Shown: in pieces, positions 50,840-62,338 of the stretch | Layout of the letters: each line of letters begins with the position of its first letter | How positions within the stretch are numbered: position 1 is the first letter of the stretch | From: Phaeosaccion multiseriatum | Lineage: Eukaryota > Ochrophyta, other classes | Direction of reading: 5' to 3' | DNA length: 64,000 nt | Assembly (NCBI GenBank): GCA_965112735.1 | Contig: OZ218956.1 | Location: 1,674,001-1,738,000 of the forward strand | Program-made: the position numbers and the translations under genes | Notes under the pieces: generated by a model | Seen by the model: only the letters and a program-made list of their open reading frames with translations | Databases searched by the model: none | Told to the model about the DNA's origin: nothing

Positions 50840-50943
50840 ATAACCGTGAATAACCGGCCCAGCCTCCCCCCCCCCTAGAATATGTCAATAAAAAAATACC
50901 CAGCCCCACATCTTCCTCCGCCTTTTTTCTTTTTTCCTTTGGC

Positions 50944-52112
50944 ATGGAGGTCTCCTCGGGATCACAGGTCGGGGCGGATAAGACAGGGATCGAATCAGGG
51001 CCTGCGGGATCAGGTGCAGGAGTAGATGTGGAAGAGAGAGGGGGAGGAGGAGCAGCAGGAGCTGCGGTCGAAGCTGGGACAGGACGGGCATGGAAGAGAA
51101 GGAGAAAGAAGGAAAAAAAAAAAGAGAATCGAAAGAAGCAGCAGGGCAAGAAGGGGGTAGATCAACACAAGCGCTGCAAGTACTTTTTGCAGGAAAAGGG
51201 CAGGGTGTGCAGAATGGTTCGAAAAGAGGAACAACCCTACTGTGGGGCCCACATGCATCTGGCAGAAGAGGGGGGGGAAGACCACATTCCATGTCCGGTG
51301 GACCCTTCTCACACTGTTAGTCGGTTTATGGTTGAGCGTCATGTCCTGGTCTGTCCACGTCGTATGGAGAAAATGAAGATGGAGAGTGCGCCTTGGTACA
51401 GAAAAGGCATCAACTCTGGCAGAGGGGAGACACAGGGTCAGGGGCCGGGAAGTGAGGGAGAGGAACGAGCCAAAGTCTTCGCGCAAGGATTGGGGCCCGA
51501 CGCAAGCAGCCGGGCTTTCATGCTCTCCATTGTCAGCCGAATCAACAAAGCGTACGAGACTCACGTAGCACCACCACCACCCGCAAGAACAGGGCAAGGG
51601 GTGCGAGAGGAAGGATCGGGAGAAGGCCCAATGTACGGAGCCGGAGGAGCGTCTACTCTGGGAATAGCTCCTGGAGTGGCGCCTCCTTCCACGGGCGTAG
51701 GGTATCACCAACAGGAGCAGGAGGAGGAGGAGGAGGAGGAAGAGGAGAAGCAGGAGGATGGGAACGCGTCAGAGCAGCCGGATGGGCCCCTCTCTTCGCA
51801 TGTGGAGCAGCTCAAGCCCTCCGAGTGCGAGGGCCTGCTGGCAGACGCCAGCACCAAGAGCTTACGCCATGTGCAGCAGGTTTGTTGTTGTTGCAGTTGT
51901 TGTATATTGTTTGTTGTTGTTGTTGTTGTTGCTGTTGTTGTTGTTATTGCTTTAGTTTTTGTTGCTGTTGTTGTTGTTGTTGTTGCTGTTTTCATGTCCT
52001 TGTTGTTATTGCTGTTGTTATGTTCTTGCTGTTGTTTTCATGTCCTTGTTGTTATTGCTATTGCTGTTGCTGTTGTTGTTATTGTCGTTGTTGTTGTTGT
52101 GTTATTGCTGTA

Positions 52113-52143
<31 letters not shown>

Positions 52144-54372
52144 TTGTTGCTGTTGTTGTTGTTGTTGTCTTCATGTCCTTGTTGTTATTGCTGTTGTTAT
52201 GTTGTTGCTGTTGCTGTTTGGCAGATGCGTGTGGAGGATCGGTACTTCCCTCACTCATGGCTGCTCATGGCTGCTCATGACTGCCGTCTCTGCTCCTCTT
52301 GCCCCCTCTCACCCCCCCCCCGCATTATCCCTTCCTTGTGCAGCAAGTGAGCATTCTTGGCCACATGAATCGTCGGGGCCTCTTCCCCTCCCTCCACAGT
52401 GCACAGCCGCCCCACCCCCCCGGCGGTGCGTTAGACTTGTCTCGTGCTCTAGTCTCTCTCTTGTCCTCTCCCTCCTGCGTAGATTGTGAACACGCCGAGT
52501 GTGGGGTGTTTCTCTTGATGTGTGCTCCTTCCCCTCTTTCATCGCTGGGCCTCTATTATTCAGCCCCCCCTCCCCCCCCCAACCGCTCTCTCTTTTCTCT
52601 CTCTCTGTCCCCCTCTCCCTATCTTTCTCCCTCCATCTCTCCCTCTCTCTCTCTCTCTCCCTCTCTTGCCGGAAAGGCGGTATCTCTTACGTAGAGATGG
52701 GTGCGGGGAGAGGCAAGCTCGCTTTGGCGCTGGCTCTCACGTCCAAGAGTGAAGCAGATATTGTCCTGGTGGAGCGGAGTGGTCTAAGGAACAAGGCGGA
52801 TATACAGTTTCGTCAGCTTCAGAGCGAGGGCTTTCAAAGGTGGGAGGGGGGGAACAGCAGCAGCAGGAGGAGGAGGAGGAGTGGGAAGCTCTCGTCTTCA
52901 CACGTACGCAAGCCCTTCCTTCTGATGCTGCCCCCCACTGCTGCCTATACTTCCACTGCCCCTCATCTGGCCCGTCCCTGATATCCCCCTCTCCCCTCTC
53001 TTGACCACGACTGCCAAAGAGTGAAGACGGACATCCGCGACCTCTACTTGAGCAGCGTGCCCCTCCGGCACAGGCAGGTGGTGGCCATTGGCAAGCACGT
53101 ATGCGGCGTAGCCACGGACCTAAGTCTTAGGGCCCTTCTCAACCTCCAGCGCCACTCGTCACCAGCCGTTTCAGAATCAACTCCAGTGTGTGATGAAAAT
53201 GGTGCAGGACATGTTGGCAGTGCAAGTGCTTCTTCGGCCGGTGGGGCGGGCGCTGCGTCAGCAGAGGAGCGGCGCAAGAGGGAGGTGGGGGGCGTGGCGA
53301 TTGCAACTTGTTGTCATCAGCACTGCAACTGGTCAGACTACACAGGCAGGGTGAGTGAGTGAGTGAGTGAGTGAGTGAGCGAGGGAGGGAGGGAGAGAGG
53401 GAGGGAGTGAGGCAGTGACTCAGTGAGTGGGTGTGTGCGTGTATGAGTGCGTGCGTGTGTGCGTGTAGGAGTGCGTGCGTGCGTGCGTGCCTGCGGGGGG
53501 GCAGCAGGGAGGCAGGAGGGAGCGCGATGGAGCGGGCCCACGGGCCGATCTTTATCCCTCCTCATGCTGCCACACAGCTGGGAGACAAAACTCGCAGAAG
53601 CACTTTTGTTGCTGTTGGCGTCTCTCACTCTCTCTCCTCGTGCTCCTCTTTCTCCTCCTCCCCAACCCCCTCCGGCTCCCTCCTCTCTCCATGCTCGTCT
53701 CAGGACTTCTTAGAGCAGCAAGGCATCGATGAGTCCGACTTTGCCGTGATGAAACGCCTCACGTCGTGGGCTGTGAGCTTGGACCAAGGGGAGAGGCGTG
53801 GAGGAAATGAGGACGACGAGCACGCCGGAGCAGCAGCAGTCCAGGAGGAGGAGGAGGAGGAGGAGGATGAGAAAGATGAAGATGTGGCGAGCACTCGTGG
53901 GAAATTGGAAGCAGGGGGAAACACAGCAGTGGCAGACACATCAGCAGCAGCAGTAGAGGAAGGTGAAGATTCGGCCGCTGGCACCGGAGAGCAAGAAGAA
54001 AGCACCAAGAAGAGGGAAGGAGGAGGCGTGGAACAGGTAGAGGGAAACGGGCATGGAGAAGAACGCACAGAAAAGGGAGGGCGAGAAAGCCGCAACACCA
54101 GCACCACTGCCACAAGCAGCAGTAGGCCAAAGTCAGTACGACCAAGCACCGGATTGATGAAGTGTGCCTCTGCCGCAGGCCTCTCCAGGGCAGAGAGGAT
54201 CGAGGTGGGGCGGCGTGCCAAGCGCCTCATCGACCACGGTCGGCTGGTCTTCCTGCGGCGAGAGCTCGGCCTGGAGGGAGAGCTTGTGCACTATGTCAAC
54301 AAGAGCTCCACTTTGGAGAACTGCCTGCTCATGGCCTGGCCGGCACAGCAGCAGCAGGGCCAGGAAGGGTAG
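50944..54372 (+). CDS. TRM13: tRNA:m4X modification enzyme TRM13 (2'-O-methyltransferase)
   Basis: Five exons: 50944-51879, 52344-52425, 52677-52839, 53020-53350 and 53704-54372 (726 residues). N-terminal zinc fingers: KRCKYFLQEKGRVCRM...QPYCGAH (CCCH-type), then IPCPVDPSHTV..MVERHVLVC (CHHC, U11-48K type). Methyltransferase: QVSILGHMNRRGLF, GISYVEMGAGRGKLALAL (SAM-binding), FQR-VKTDIRDLYL joined in phase 2, IGKHVCGVATDLSLRALL, IATCCHQHCNWSDY, DFAVMKRLTSWAV and, near the end, IEVGRRAKRLIDHGRLVFLR. All are hallmarks of TRM13, which 2'-O-methylates position 4 in the acceptor stem of certain tRNAs in yeast. The protein is longer than the yeast enzyme (about 475 residues) through acidic inserts before the SAM motif and after the DF...SWAV segment. 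Confidence 0.95.
51884..52182. repeat. (GTT)n/(GCT)n array in TRM13 intron 1
   Basis: Imperfect GTT triplets begin at the donor and fill about 300 bp of the 464-bp intron. Two copies of a longer unit containing TTTTCATGTCCTTGTTGTTA are visible. Confidence 0.9.
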
Positions 54373-54781
54373 GAGGAGGAGGGGCAGCAGTGGCAGTAGG
54401 GCAGGGCAGTAGGCTTCGTGCTGAAGAGAGCGGAGGGGGCAACTGGTGATGATGGAAGCTTACTGCTGCAGCTGCCCCTCCTGACCTCCTCCGAGCACGA
54501 CATGGTCTGAGTGCCCGAACGAACATGGACCATAATCGAACGAACATGGACCAATATCGACAGTCAAAGGTCTCGCACCAATGCCCCCTTCCGCAGTTTA
54601 AGGAGGATACAAAGGGGAGAGGAAGAGACGGACTCCCCCTGAAACTGAAACTTGGAAGTCGACTACGGGCCGTTGTCAGCTGTTATTGGTTCTCGCCACA
54701 TCGCTCATTGCTCTCTCTGCCACTTACTTCTCTGTGGTTGCTATTATCGTTTCACCCCCCTCTAAGTACCGAGGATGCCTA
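54373..54781. other. Convergent spacer between TRM13 and the PPR-SMR gene
   Basis: No gene is seen. A 21-bp tandem duplication with core GAACGAACATGGACCA lies at about 54517-54555. Confidence 0.6.
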
Positions 54782-57265
54782 TTATTCTGCCTTGAAAACC
54801 ACACGGCCTTCGTTGCTGTCCTCCCCCGCCGTCGCGGGGAGTAGGAGCTCTTCGTTGAGGTACGCCAGCACTGCAGGCTTGAGCACGCTGACGCCATCAG
54901 CACTGCCGCGGCCTCGCCCGGTGATGACAGTGATCTGTCCCTGCACCCTCTCCACTTGGAGAGCGTATCGAAGGGCGGCCTTGGCGGTCCACTCCGAGTG
55001 CTCGTGCAAGTCCATCACCTTGCCTTCATCGCTCTTCTTCCAATGTGACAATACACTCTGTGCGACGGCCTCTGCGTACAAGCCGTCAGCCGAGCTCCAT
55101 TGCTCGTGCAGGGACAGAACGTCGATAGCAGCTCTGTAGGTTACTTCGTTGGGTTCAATGCCGTCTGCGCGCATCAGCTTCAACAAGTCAAGGGCCCTAC
55201 CATACTCTCCTGCCTTGCCGCAAGCAGTAATCGCAGAGCTGTACGAGACTTCACCAGGCTGAATGCCTTCCCTACGCATCTCCTCCAGCAAGTCTAGCGC
55301 CTTCTCGTGCTCTCCTGCATTGCCACAAGCACTAATCGCAGAGCTGTACGAGATTTCATTGAGTTGAAGGCCTACGCTGCGCATCTCCTTCAACAAGTCA
55401 AGCGCCTTCACCTGCTCTCCTGCCTTGGCACAAGCATCAATCGCAGAGTTGTACGTGATTTCATTGGGCTCAATGCTTTCCCTGCGCATCTCCTGCAGCA
55501 AGTCAATCGCCTTCTCATGCTCTCCTGACTTGGCACAAGCAGTAATCGCAGAGCTGTACGAGATTTGATCGGGTTTGAGCCCTTCCTCTCGCATCTCCTT
55601 GAGCAGGTCCAGCGCCTTCTCGTGCTTTCCTGCGTTGCCACAAGCACTAATCGCAGAGCTGTACGAGATTTCATTGGGCTGAACTCCTTCCCTGCGCATC
55701 ACCTTCAGCAAGCCGAGGGCCTTCTCATACTCCCCTGCCTTGGCGCAGGCATCAATCGCAGAATTGTACGAGATTTCATTGGGTGGAAATTCTTCCCTCC
55801 CCATCTCCTCCAGCAAGTCAAGCGCCTTCATATGCGCTCCTGCCTTGGCGCAAGCATCAATCGCAGAGTTGTACGATCTTGCGTTGGGTTGAAGCCCTTC
55901 CGTCCGAATCTCCTTGAACAAGTCAAGCGCCTTCTCGTGCTCGCCTGCCCTGCCACAAGCAGAAATCGCAGCATTGTAGGAGATGTGATCGGGTTGCAGG
56001 CCCTCTGTCCGCATCTCCTCCACCAAGTCAAGCGCCTTCTCGAACTCTCCGTCCTTTCCACATGCGTCAATCGCAGAATTGTACGAGATGACATTGGGTT
56101 GAAGGCCTTCCCTCCGAATCTCCTTTAGCAAGTCAAGCGCCTTCTCATGCTCTCCTGCATTCCCACAAGCCTCAATCGCAGAGCTGTAAGAGATGACACC
56201 GGGCTCAACCCCTTCCCTCCGCATCTCCTCCAGCAAGCCAAGGGCCGTCTCGTGCGCTCCTGCCTTGCCACAGGCAGATATCACAGAATTGTACGAAATG
56301 TTATCGGGCTTAAGGCCTACCCTGCGCATCTCCTCCAGCAAGGCAAGCGCCTTCTCGTACTGGGCCGTCTTGCCACATGCAGAAATCGCAGAGCTGTACG
56401 AGATGACATCGGGTTGAAGCCTCTCCCTCCGCATCTCCTCCAGCAAGCCAAGCGCCTTCTCGTGCTGCCCTGCCTTGCCGCAGGCAGTAATCGCAGAATT
56501 GTAAGAGATAACATCGGGTCGAAGGCCTTCCCCCCGCATCCCCTTTAACAAGTCCAGGGCCTTCTCGAACGCTCCTGCATTGCTGCAAGCAGCAATCGCA
56601 GAGTTGTACGTGACAACGTCGGGTCGAAGGCCTTTCGTCTGCATCTCCACCAGCAAGTCAAGCGCTTTCTCGTACTGCCCAGCCTTGCCACAGGCAGAAA
56701 TCGCAGAGCTGTACGTGAAATCGTTGGGTTGAAGGCCTTCCCTCCGCATCTCATCGAGAAGGGCAAGCGCACCCTTCCATCGCCCAGCTTTGCCCACCGC
56801 AGTAATGGCAGTCGTATACAAAATTACATTCATCTGAACCCCGTCTACTTTCGCCCCCTCAAGCGCTTTCGCAACCCCCCTCCAGTCGCGCATGTTCCCA
56901 AGCCTCTGCAGCACTTTGTTCAACTGCACTTGCTGATCTCGTTGGCTGCCACCCCCCCCGCCTTCTCGCTGCTGCTGCCCTCCCGTGTTAGTAAGATTGC
57001 CACCCGGGGCTCCATGGAGGTGGAGCGAGCGAGTCCCCGATCGCCGCGGAACATGCACCGCCCCTGTGAGGAAGGAGTTTTGTTTTTCCACAGGAGTGTG
57101 CTGTGCAGGCGAAGAGGTGGATGACGGAGCAGAAGCCCATCTTCCCCACGAGCTTTCACATCCACCTGCAGCACACAGCCCTCTTCCACCCCCTCCTCCT
57201 GGGTAAATGAATCCCGTCCCGGTGCTTCCGCTATTGGCCGTCATCCAAGGGGGGCATGGCCCCAT
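54782..57265 (-). CDS. PPR-SMR protein (organellar RNA-binding)
   Basis: Single-exon gene of 827 residues from the first ATG (57265). After a Pro/Gly/Ser-rich start of about 120 residues, compatible with an organelle presequence, come 16 regular 35-residue PPR motifs plus a degenerate seventeenth (type VISYNSAITACGKAGQHEKA, ending in ..GLQPD). The C-terminus is an SMR domain: VMDLHEHSEWTAKAALRYAL, then ITVITGRGRGSADGVSVLK and AVLAYLNEEL, with the D-L-H and T-G-x-G-x-x-S motifs. PPR-SMR proteins act in plastids or mitochondria, where PPRs read a specific RNA and SMR may cut or anchor nucleic acid. The repeats are very alike, indicating recent expansion or homogenisation. Which organelle it enters is not settled. 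Confidence 0.92.
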   Translation of the reverse strand: MGPCPPWMTANSGSTGTGFIYPGGGGGRGLCAAGGCESSWGRWASAPSSTSSPAQHTPVEKQNSFLTGAVHVPRRSGTRSLHLHGAPGGNLTNTGGQQQREGGGGGSQRDQQVQLNKVLQRLGNMRDWRGVAKALEGAKVDGVQMNVILYTTAITAVGKAGRWKGALALLDEMRREGLQPNDFTYSSAISACGKAGQYEKALDLLVEMQTKGLRPDVVTYNSAIAACSNAGAFEKALDLLKGMRGEGLRPDVISYNSAITACGKAGQHEKALGLLEEMRRERLQPDVISYSSAISACGKTAQYEKALALLEEMRRVGLKPDNISYNSVISACGKAGAHETALGLLEEMRREGVEPGVISYSSAIEACGNAGEHEKALDLLKEIRREGLQPNVISYNSAIDACGKDGEFEKALDLVEEMRTEGLQPDHISYNAAISACGRAGEHEKALDLFKEIRTEGLQPNARSYNSAIDACAKAGAHMKALDLLEEMGREEFPPNEISYNSAIDACAKAGEYEKALGLLKVMRREGVQPNEISYSSAISACGNAGKHEKALDLLKEMREEGLKPDQISYSSAITACAKSGEHEKAIDLLQEMRRESIEPNEITYNSAIDACAKAGEQVKALDLLKEMRSVGLQLNEISYSSAISACGNAGEHEKALDLLEEMRREGIQPGEVSYSSAITACGKAGEYGRALDLLKLMRADGIEPNEVTYRAAIDVLSLHEQWSSADGLYAEAVAQSVLSHWKKSDEGKVMDLHEHSEWTAKAALRYALQVERVQGQITVITGRGRGSADGVSVLKPAVLAYLNEELLLPATAGEDSNEGRVVFKAE

Positions 57266-57371
57266 TTTCCTTTCCAAACACGAATGTGACGCTGTTGTCC
57301 ATCGTGACAGCAGACTAAGTCAACGACATAAGTCAACAATCTCAAAGTAACGGCACAAATATATAATAACA
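57266..57371. promoter_or_regulatory. Compact bidirectional promoter region (106 bp)
   Basis: Only 106 bp separate the divergent start codons of the PPR-SMR and PLAC8-GTPase genes, so they must share promoter space. An A/T-rich patch (ATATATAATAAC) lies just before the + strand start. Confidence 0.45.
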
Positions 57372-60215
57372 ATGAGGAGAGCCAAGCGAGCCACGGTGGC
57401 GCCAGCGAAGCACTCGCCGAAGAAGGGAGGAGGTTCTACTGCGGCTGCTTCCATCAGCGCCGCGCCTTCATATGACTGCGCCGATGGGATGAACCAAGAA
57501 GGGCAGGAGGAGGTGGAGGAGGAGGAGGAGGAGGAGGAGGAGGAGGAGGAGGAGGAGGAGGAGGAGGAGGAGGAGGAAGAGGAGGAAGAGGTGTGGATAG
57601 GCGGAAAGCTTCGACCCAAGCTTCAAGATCCGAATAACTATGATGGCAGTGATAGATGGTGAGTGCGACGCTGATTAGGGTCTACGTTGTGCCTCTCCCA
57701 CCTTTCTCTGCTAACCTCCTCTTGCCATAGTCTTGGCCCTTTAAACCCACTATTACCATGCACACATCATCTCTCCAGGTACGAGCCGGGATCTGTAGAG
57801 TGGAACGCTTCGCTATTGCCCCTAGATCTCTCCTCCGCGTGCTCTCACATCGCCCGGGGGGGTAGCGGCCACCATGGCAAGAAAGCGAAGCGTCCATTGC
57901 AATACTCGGGTAAGAGGAAGCACAGCAGAAGAGGGGCCTTTTCTATATCATCTCACTCTGTTGCTCACATAGGTACGCACACCTACCCGCACATGAATTA
58001 CAGGACTATGGCAGTGCTTTTGTCCGTGCTGGGCGGCCGCCCGCAAGGAGTCCATCATACACAGGGAAGAGTCGACAGTTCCGGACTGCAGCCCCTCAGC
58101 CTGCTGTTGCTGTATCACCAACTGTTGCGGCTACTGCGGCTCTTATCAAGCCGCACCGTCTGGGATCTCTCCTCGGCAGCCGTACAGCAGCGAGTATGAC
58201 GTCGAAAGCGAGTCCTGCCGGAGGCACTGCTGCGCTCAGCGACCACACCCATCCCCATTGCTGTCTCAGACGATGAAGCGAGACGAGGAGTGGGGGGGGC
58301 AGCAGCATGGTGGTGAGGCGCGGGGAGGCGGCAGGCAGGGTCGGGAGACTGAGGGTGGGCAGACGAAGGCCACAGCAGGAGACGACGAGAGTGGGACCCC
58401 GCAGCCGCTGGACTCGGGCGGCAACAAGAAGAATACAAAGGAGGACAAGAGTGACGAGAAAGCCGCCTGGAAGCTGCCCGCCTGGGCCGCTCGTCCGTGG
58501 CTAGCCTGCAATCTGGGACCGCGCGGCTGGCAGCGATGCCACATGACGTGTCTTGTACCGTGCCTGCTACCTTGTGTGGCGGTGCGAGACCGACGGGCCC
58601 TGAGAAGGGCCTATCCCTTCAACAAGCACTTCATTACCTCATGCTGCTGCACCGAGGTGGGGTAGGATGGACGTGTGAGCGTGCGTGGCGTGGGGTGGAA
58701 TCCTGTTGCGGCCTGGCCTGAATGAGAAGACTCTGAAAGGGATGGGAGAGGGCGAGAGGATAGACAACGTGATGCGAGCCAAAGTCACAGACAGCGATCG
58801 AACCAGCTCGTCCGCCTCCAGGCTACTTGGAGGGTCCTCATCCAAGTACGATTCTCTAACGCCGCCCCTCCTCTCTCTCTCCCTCTCTCTCTCTGTGTGT
58901 GTCGCTCTCTCACTCTCTCTCGCTCACTCGCTGGCTCGCATGCTGTTTTCTCTATCTTTCTCTGTTCCCCCAATTGTACTTGCTCTATACGGTGCCCTAT
59001 TTTGCTCCCATAGGAGGCCAAAGCCTGCCTATGCTGCCCGTGCGCACTTCGACAGGTACGTGTGTGCGTGTGTGCGTGCATGCCTGTGTGCGTGCGTGTG
59101 TGCCTGCGTGCGACCCCCCCCCTCGCCACTTGCTTACTCACTCTCGCGCCCCCCGCCCCCCGCCCCCCACCCACACATACACATACACCGCCCCTCTCCT
59201 CTCTCTCTCAGCACCACCTCTTCCTGGTGGAGAGGCGAGCGCTTGAGCTGCAGGAGAAGGAGGACGTCTTTGAGGACTATGAGCATGGGCATATGGGGGG
59301 AGGAGGAGAAGGAGGAGGAGCAGGAGGAGACCTTGACGAATCTGACGCAGCAGGGCTTCGAATACGCCGCGCCATCGTCGCCAGACGGAGAAGGCCCGGG
59401 CTGGGGCACGGCCCATTGCTACACTACTCTGGACACTCCAATCGGAGATGGACTGCGCCTGTGGGGAAGGGGCCGGCGGTGCCTATGTTTAAGGTAGGTG
59501 GGGGCAGCGAGGGGCTCCAGCGGTGCACAGTCCACGGCGCTCCCCTACTTCTTTCTTCCTTCTGTGGCGGCGAGGCTCTACGTGTTCTTGTTGTGTGTTC
59601 TGTGGTGATTGCTGTTGTGAATTGTATTGCTGCCTGCACACAACCCCCCTTTGCTCATCTGCTGCTATGCTACCATCCCCCCGACTCCCTCAGGTGGTGC
59701 TGCTTGGGTCTCACGGAGTGGGCAAGACGTCCCTCGTGGACATGCTTGTGCACAAGCCTTTCTATGCGTCGTATGTGGCGGACACAAAACTCAAGACGGC
59801 AGTGAGGATGTACCAACTTCGCACGGAGGAAGGGGAGGAGGAGGAGGACGACGACGACGAGGAGGAGGAGGACGACGACGACGAGGAGGAGGAGGACGAG
59901 GCGGGGGGGGAGACTAGGGGAGGAGGTAGAGGAGGAGGGGGAGGAGGGGAGGCCTTCCCGTCCGCTTGTCTGCACTTGCACGACGTCCCAGCATCCACCA
60001 ACTTAGATCGGTACGTGGGTACGGGTCGGCCGGGGTGAGCGCGCCACTGTTAACGCGGCGAGGATAGCGTGCAGCACCCCTCTCACCTCTGCAGCCAACT
60101 CTCAAGGCTCATGCGCTGCATCAACCTGCGGCCAGAGGACCATCGCTAAACAAGACTCAGACACTCACACGGTCCGACTTGTCATTTGCCTCTTTCTAAC
60201 GTGAGCATGGAATGT

Positions 60216-60286
<71 letters not shown>

Positions 60287-60978
60287 TGTGCGTGTGTGCG
60301 TATCTCTGTGTGCGTGCGTCGCCCACAGGCGGCCGGTCTGGCTGGAGGGTTGCGACGCTGCGCTGCTTCTCATGGACCTTGATGATCGCAAGGACGTTGA
60401 AACCGTCAAGGTGAGCGGGAGGACCGACGGGAGGACCGAGGGGCGGGGGCGAGGAGAGGAGGCGAGGGGCGGGGGCGAGGAGGGGGGAGAAGGGCAAGGG
60501 GGTGGTCTTCTAGACAAGTAGAGGCATATGGAGGCGTATCGAGGCCTGGGACGATACTGTGGAGGCTCTGTTGATCCGCCAGCTGCCTGCCCCCAACATT
60601 TTCCAACGACGTGTCCGCCGGTGTCCTCTCTCTCTCCCTCCCTTCCTTCCTTCCTTCCTTCCTTCCTCCCTCCCTTCCTTCCTTTCTTCCTTCCTTCCTT
60701 CCTTCCTTTCTTCTTTCTTTCTTTCTTTCCTTCCTTCCTCCCTCCCTCCCTCCCTCCCTCCCTTCCTTCCTTCCTTCCTTCCTTCCTTCCTTCCTTCCTT
60801 CCTTCCTTCCTTCCTTCCTTCCTTCCTTCCTTCCTTCCTTCCGTCCTCCCTCCCTCCCTCCCTCCCTTGCTGTCCCTCGCTGTCATAGGGCTGGTACTAC
60901 GAGCTGGAGAAGCACAGCGCAGGGAACATGCCCGCCGTGTGGATTGTGGGCACCAAGACGGACCTCGTGCCCCCGACA

Positions 60979-61029
<51 letters not shown>

Positions 61030-61446
61030 TGTGTGTGTGTGTGCGTGTGTTTGTGCGCGTGTGAGAGAGAGAGAGAGTAAGAGTGTGTGTGTGAGGGCGT
61101 GCACTCGCGAGTGGGTGGGTGTGGGCATTGCAGCTGGTACCCCGAACAACTTAAAAGCAAATCATATCATCACGGATACTAAGACAAGTACCTCGTGTGT
61201 GTGTGTGTTTCTGTGCGCGCGGGTGTGTGTATGTGTGTGTATGCGCGTGTGTGATTTTTTACCTGCGTGTCGCGTGGGTACTTTGGTTTGCACAGGTGCT
61301 TTTTCCTGCGGGAGATTTGCGAGTGGGCGGGCGCGAAGGGCGTGGGCGTATGCATGACCTCGGCCTTCAGCGGAGAAGGCACCACACGACTGCTGCACCA
61401 AGTGGTGAGGGCGGCCTTCAGACGACATGGGACGACTGGGCGATAA
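57372..61446 (+). CDS. PLAC8-like cysteine-rich domain fused to a Ras-like small GTPase
   Basis: Nine exons: 57372-57658, 57779-57909, 58004-58656, 59014-59055, 59212-59493, 59694-60010, 60329-60410, 60889-60980 and 61296-61446 (678 residues, all phases agree). After a poly-Glu start comes a PLAC8-type domain split by a long insert: LWQCFCPCWAAARKE (about 140-155), CLVPCLLPCVAVRDRRALRRA and HFITSCCCTE|EAKACLCCPCALRQ (about 320-371), with the C-P-C, R-x-x-L-R and C-C-P-C-A-L-x-Q marks. A Gly linker leads to a GTPase (about 465-678): VVLLGSHGVGKTSLVDML (P-loop), ALLLMDLDD, VWIVGTKTDL (G4) and CMTSAFSGEGT (G5). The G3 motif reads HDVPAS instead of D-x-x-G. PLAC8 domains are usually membrane-associated, so a membrane-bound switch is inferred. 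The intron at 58657 has a weak donor (GTGGGG). Confidence 0.78.
57507..57591 (+). repeat. In-frame (GAG)n coding a poly-Glu run
   Basis: About 25 Glu codons in exon 1 of the PLAC8-GTPase gene. A similar GAG/GAC run (59835-59900) encodes an acidic insert inside the GTPase domain. Confidence 0.9.
60213..60320. repeat. (GT)n repeat in PLAC8-GTPase intron 6
   Basis: GT/TG dinucleotides run to within 10 bp of the acceptor at 60327-60328. Further (GT)n tracts start at the next donors (60981 and 61196-61250). Confidence 0.9.
60632..60868. repeat. (CCTT)n/(CCCT)n array in PLAC8-GTPase intron 7
   Basis: A tetranucleotide pyrimidine array of about 235 bp is followed within 20 bp by the exon 8 acceptor (60887-60888). 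Confidence 0.95.
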
Positions 61447-62338
61447 AGCAACAATGATCCAACAATGATCCAGCCTGACTGCCTAAGTAAACCCAACCCT
61501 GCGGCTCAACATGCCACTGGTGGTGTAGTGCCTTTATAAAAATATAAAAATCAGCCACAAACAACTGTGTGGAGGAGGCTTCCTTCCTCCCTTGTGCGGC
61601 CACTGTCTGTCATTAAGTCATTCGCACCGTTCAGAGAGCAAGCAGTGCCTACAGTACCCATAGCTTGTATGCCTCCGAAGTGCGACATTGAAAACGAGAC
61701 CCCCTGCACTTCGCGCTACGTAGCAAGGTCCTGCCTTCCTCCCTTCCGTACACATACACACACACACAGGTTACACACTCTCTCCCCCTCTCGTCCCTTC
61801 GCTGCTGTGAGCTCTGCCTCCATCTCCCCGCTCCCAACCTCCTCAGCCGCCCTCCTCTCTCTCTCTCCTCTATGTACAAAAGCAAAGTGTGCTTGAACGG
61901 CTGACGGCACCCCCCCTGCCCCGGTCACAACTGTCGCAAGTTCAGCATAGCATAGTCAAGCTCTCCCGAAGGACTCCTGCAGCTCTTGAGAGACACACAC
62001 TGCCTTGCCCTTCTTCGCTGGCAGCCCTTCCTTCCGTCCGTCCGTCCGTCCGTCCGTCCTTCCTTCCCGCCCGCCTACTGGACAGTTCACTCCCACCTCC
62101 ACCCGCTGCCACCCTCCCTCCACGTTTCGAGGGGAGGAGAAAGAGCACGGTGTCGAACAGAGGCGACAACTCGCGGTCCTTGTGGTGAAGATGGATCCAA
62201 TGCGCGGCGTCCATTTCCATCCCCCTTCCCCTATTCCGAGCCGGATGCTTGCCGTCGGTAGCGCTGTTGCCACTTCTGCAGGTGATGAAACCTTTCCTTC
62301 CATGCCTCCCCTCTCGTCTCTCGTCCCCCCCCCCCATC
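61447..62338. other. Convergent intergenic spacer
   Basis: No supported gene lies between the PLAC8-GTPase and V-ATPase G stops. Short CA and CT runs (61750-61770 and 61855-61875) and CCGT units (62035-62062) are present. Confidence 0.6.

Noticed and set aside
58732-58850. Possible extra exon (frame GMGEGERIDNVMRAKV) in the PLAC8-GTPase gene
   Set aside because: Including it would change phase and destroy the CCPCALRQ segment and the later frame; skipping it keeps all exons consistent.
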